From Nocardiopsis sp. CNR-923 (lineage in GTDB: Bacteria > Actinomycetota > Actinomycetes > Streptosporangiales > Streptosporangiaceae): DNA of 64,000 bases. Shown in pieces: positions 62,682 to 64,000 of this stretch. How positions within the stretch are numbered: the first letter of the stretch is position 1; each line of letters opens with the position of its first letter. Location: the NCBI RefSeq assembly GCF_001942255.1, contig NZ_MKKC01000098.1, positions 140,648 through 204,647 of the forward strand, given 5' to 3'. The position numbers and the translations under genes are program-made. A model generated the notes under the pieces. That model saw only the letters and a program-made list of their open reading frames with translations. It ran no database searches and had not been told where the DNA came from.

Positions 62682-62894
62682 GGTTAGGGCAACGGGGTGC
62701 GGATGACGCGCGACCGGCGGAGGTCGTGTCCGCGGCGCGGCCGGGCCAAGCCCCGTACGCGGACGGGGTCACCGCCCGGGGGCGGCGCGGTCCGTGTCCG
62801 GGCCCGTGGGAGTGGGCGGCCCGTCGACGCGACCCACCCAGGGACCGGTATAGCATGGACGGTATAGTTATTCGGATCTGGAGAAGGGCGCCGC

Positions 62895-63665
62895 GTGATC
62901 GAGATACTGACCCCCGCCGGACTGGCCCGCGCGAAGGACGCGGGCGCGTTGGTCGCCGACATCCTGAGCACGCTCAGGAGCCGCAGCGCGGTCGGCACGA
63001 ACCTCCTGGACATCGACCGGTGGGCCGCGGCCATGATCGCCGAGGCGGGGGCGCTGTCCTGTTACGTCGAATACGCGCCGCCCTTCGGACGCGGCCCGTT
63101 CGGCCACCACGTCTGCACGGCCGTGAACGACGCCGTGCTCCACGGACGCCCCCACGACCGCGCGCTCGCCGACGGCGATCTGCTCACGCTCGACCTCGCC
63201 CTCGCCCTGGGAGGAGTCGCCGCGGACGCCGCCGTCAGCTTCGTCGTGGGCGACACGCGACCCCCGCAGAGCGTCGCGATGATCGACGCGACCGAACGCG
63301 CGCTGACCGCGGGGATCGCCGCCGCCCGGCCCGGGGCCCGTGTCGGCGACGTCTCCCACGCCATCGGCACGGTCCTCAGCGGGGCGGGGTATCCGATCAA
63401 CACCGAGTACGGAGGCCACGGCATCGGATCGACGATGCACCAGGACCCGCACGTTCCGAACACCGGACGGCCCGGCCGCGGCCACAGGCTGCGCCCCGGG
63501 CTGCTGCTGGCGCTGGAGCCGTGGGTCATGGCGGACACCGCCGAACTCGTCATCGACGCCGACGGGTGGACGCTGCGCAGTGCGACGGGCTGCCGGGCGG
63601 CGCACAGTGAGCACACGATCGCCATCACCGACGACGGGGCCGAGATCCTCACCGTGCCGGGGTAG
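62895..63665 (+). CDS. map: Methionine aminopeptidase, type I (M24)
   Basis: Removes N-terminal Met from nascent proteins; a 256-residue M24 metallopeptidase. Metal ligands seen: Asp in LLTLDLALAL, Asp in AADAAVSFVVG, His in GGHGIGSTMHQDP, Glu in LLALEPWV and Glu in AAHSEHTIAI. The chain starts IEILTPAGLARAKDAG. GTG 62895-62897 follows GGAGAAGG, and TATAGT at 62863-62868 is a plausible -10 element. It is more divergent than housekeeping MAPs from this group, so it may be a second copy. It faces the tnpB end. Confidence 0.92.
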   Translation: MIEILTPAGLARAKDAGALVADILSTLRSRSAVGTNLLDIDRWAAAMIAEAGALSCYVEYAPPFGRGPFGHHVCTAVNDAVLHGRPHDRALADGDLLTLDLALALGGVAADAAVSFVVGDTRPPQSVAMIDATERALTAGIAAARPGARVGDVSHAIGTVLSGAGYPINTEYGGHGIGSTMHQDPHVPNTGRPGRGHRLRPGLLLALEPWVMADTAELVIDADGWTLRSATGCRAAHSEHTIAITDDGAEILTVPG

Positions 63666-63818
63666 GCGCGGCTCGGGTGCGAAGCCTCCGCGACCCTCGT
63701 CCCCAGGCGCCGCACCTCCCCTCGTCGGCGGGAGTGCGGTGCCGACGACGACGGCGACAGCGGCGGGCGGCCCAGGCGGAGCCCGTCCACAGGGACGGGG
63801 ATGGCTCTGGTGTCAGCT

Positions 63819-63896
63819 TCTCGGCCCTGAAGGACTGAGCTTGCGGTCGAACACCTGACTGGCAGCCAGGAACGTCCACCGCGTCTTACCCCGATC
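63819..63896 (-). mobile_element. Probable right end of an IS200/IS605-type element, downstream of tnpB
   Basis: Directly after the tnpB stop the minus strand contains a hairpin-prone block (CTCAGTCC, loop TTCA, GGGCCGAG; positions 63830-63849) and then AAGCTGACACC. Hairpin ends with a TTCA-type loop and an AAG-TGAC-like cleavage motif are common at IS200/IS605 right ends, where the guide (omega) RNA is also encoded. The left end is outside the window, so element limits are estimated. Confidence 0.45.
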
Positions 63897-64000
63897 CTAG
63901 GATCCGGGTGGGACGTGTGACTTGCGCCCCGCGTTCCACACAACCCCGCCACGGTGGGCGATGTTGCGGGAAGCGTTCCGGTCGGCGTGCGCAACGACGC
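63897..64000 (-). CDS. tnpB: TnpB-type transposon-encoded nuclease, C-terminal fragment (cut by window edge)
   Basis: The last 34 codons read VVAHADRNASRNIAHRGGVV, then WNAGRKSHVPPGS and a stop (TAG, 63897-63899). ADRNASxNIAxRG is the hallmark end of the OrfB/TnpB zinc-ribbon domain of IS200/IS605 elements. The upstream part, including the Cys pairs and RuvC residues, lies beyond 64000, so activity cannot be judged. No tnpA is visible. It converges on map. Base composition is close to its surroundings. Confidence 0.85.
   Translation of the reverse strand, partial: VVAHADRNASRNIAHRGGVVWNAGRKSHVPPGS

Overview
The window is a GC-rich chromosomal segment of a filamentous-type actinomycete. Gene content and order (smc-rnc-mutM, rpmF-coaD-rsmD-recG, gatCAB-ligA, ilvBNC-serA-leuB-ilvE-cimA, leuCD-hup-gpsA-ddl) resemble the conserved core of Streptomyces and Nocardiopsis. 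A member of the Nocardiopsaceae/Streptosporangiales is my best inference, not a proven assignment. The first gene (smc) and the last (a tnpB transposase gene) are cut by the window edges.

Layout. 1-9.4 kb: chromosome maintenance, repair and translation genes (smc, acylphosphatase, mutM, rnc, rpmF, DUF177, coaD, rsmD, recG, rpmB). 9.4-14 kb: a CBM2-like membrane protein, thiL, an Lrp ligand-domain protein and three small membrane or secreted DUF proteins. 14.2-20.6 kb: cytochrome bd oxidase and its exporter/assembly transporter (cydA, cydB, cydD, cydC). 20.7-27.2 kb: EI24 membrane protein, ddl, a cystathionine gamma-synthase-type enzyme, gpsA, plsC, cofC and hup. 27.6-46 kb: a nearly complete branched-chain amino acid supergroup (leuD, leuC, IclR regulator, cimA, ilvE, leuB, serA, ilvC, ilvN, ilvB), with three tRNA genes, gltX and a few unrelated genes inside it. 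46-64 kb: a nuclease-fold protein, two membrane GGDEF-EAL proteins flanking gatCAB, two tandem surface thioester-domain proteins, ligA, a MetE-like protein, a methionine aminopeptidase, and the 3' end of an IS200/IS605-type tnpB gene.

The regulatory layer of the branched-chain genes is the most interesting part. A 16-bp motif, TCTCA-N6-GAGAC, recurs upstream of leuC/ndgR, cimA, leuB (twice) and ilvB. cimA and ilvB each also have a short leader ORF with a run of Val/Leu/Ile codons followed by a hairpin and a T-run, which is the layout of a translation-coupled attenuator. The IclR gene beside leuC is the obvious candidate for the protein that binds the motif.

A technical point affects the reading of many genes. 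At least a dozen genes, and one of two otherwise identical tRNA-Glu genes, are each broken by one or more apparent single-base losses, usually in or beside C/G runs. Every break is explained by restoring one base and none by a premature nonsense substitution. I treat these as sequence errors and give full gene spans, marking the break points.
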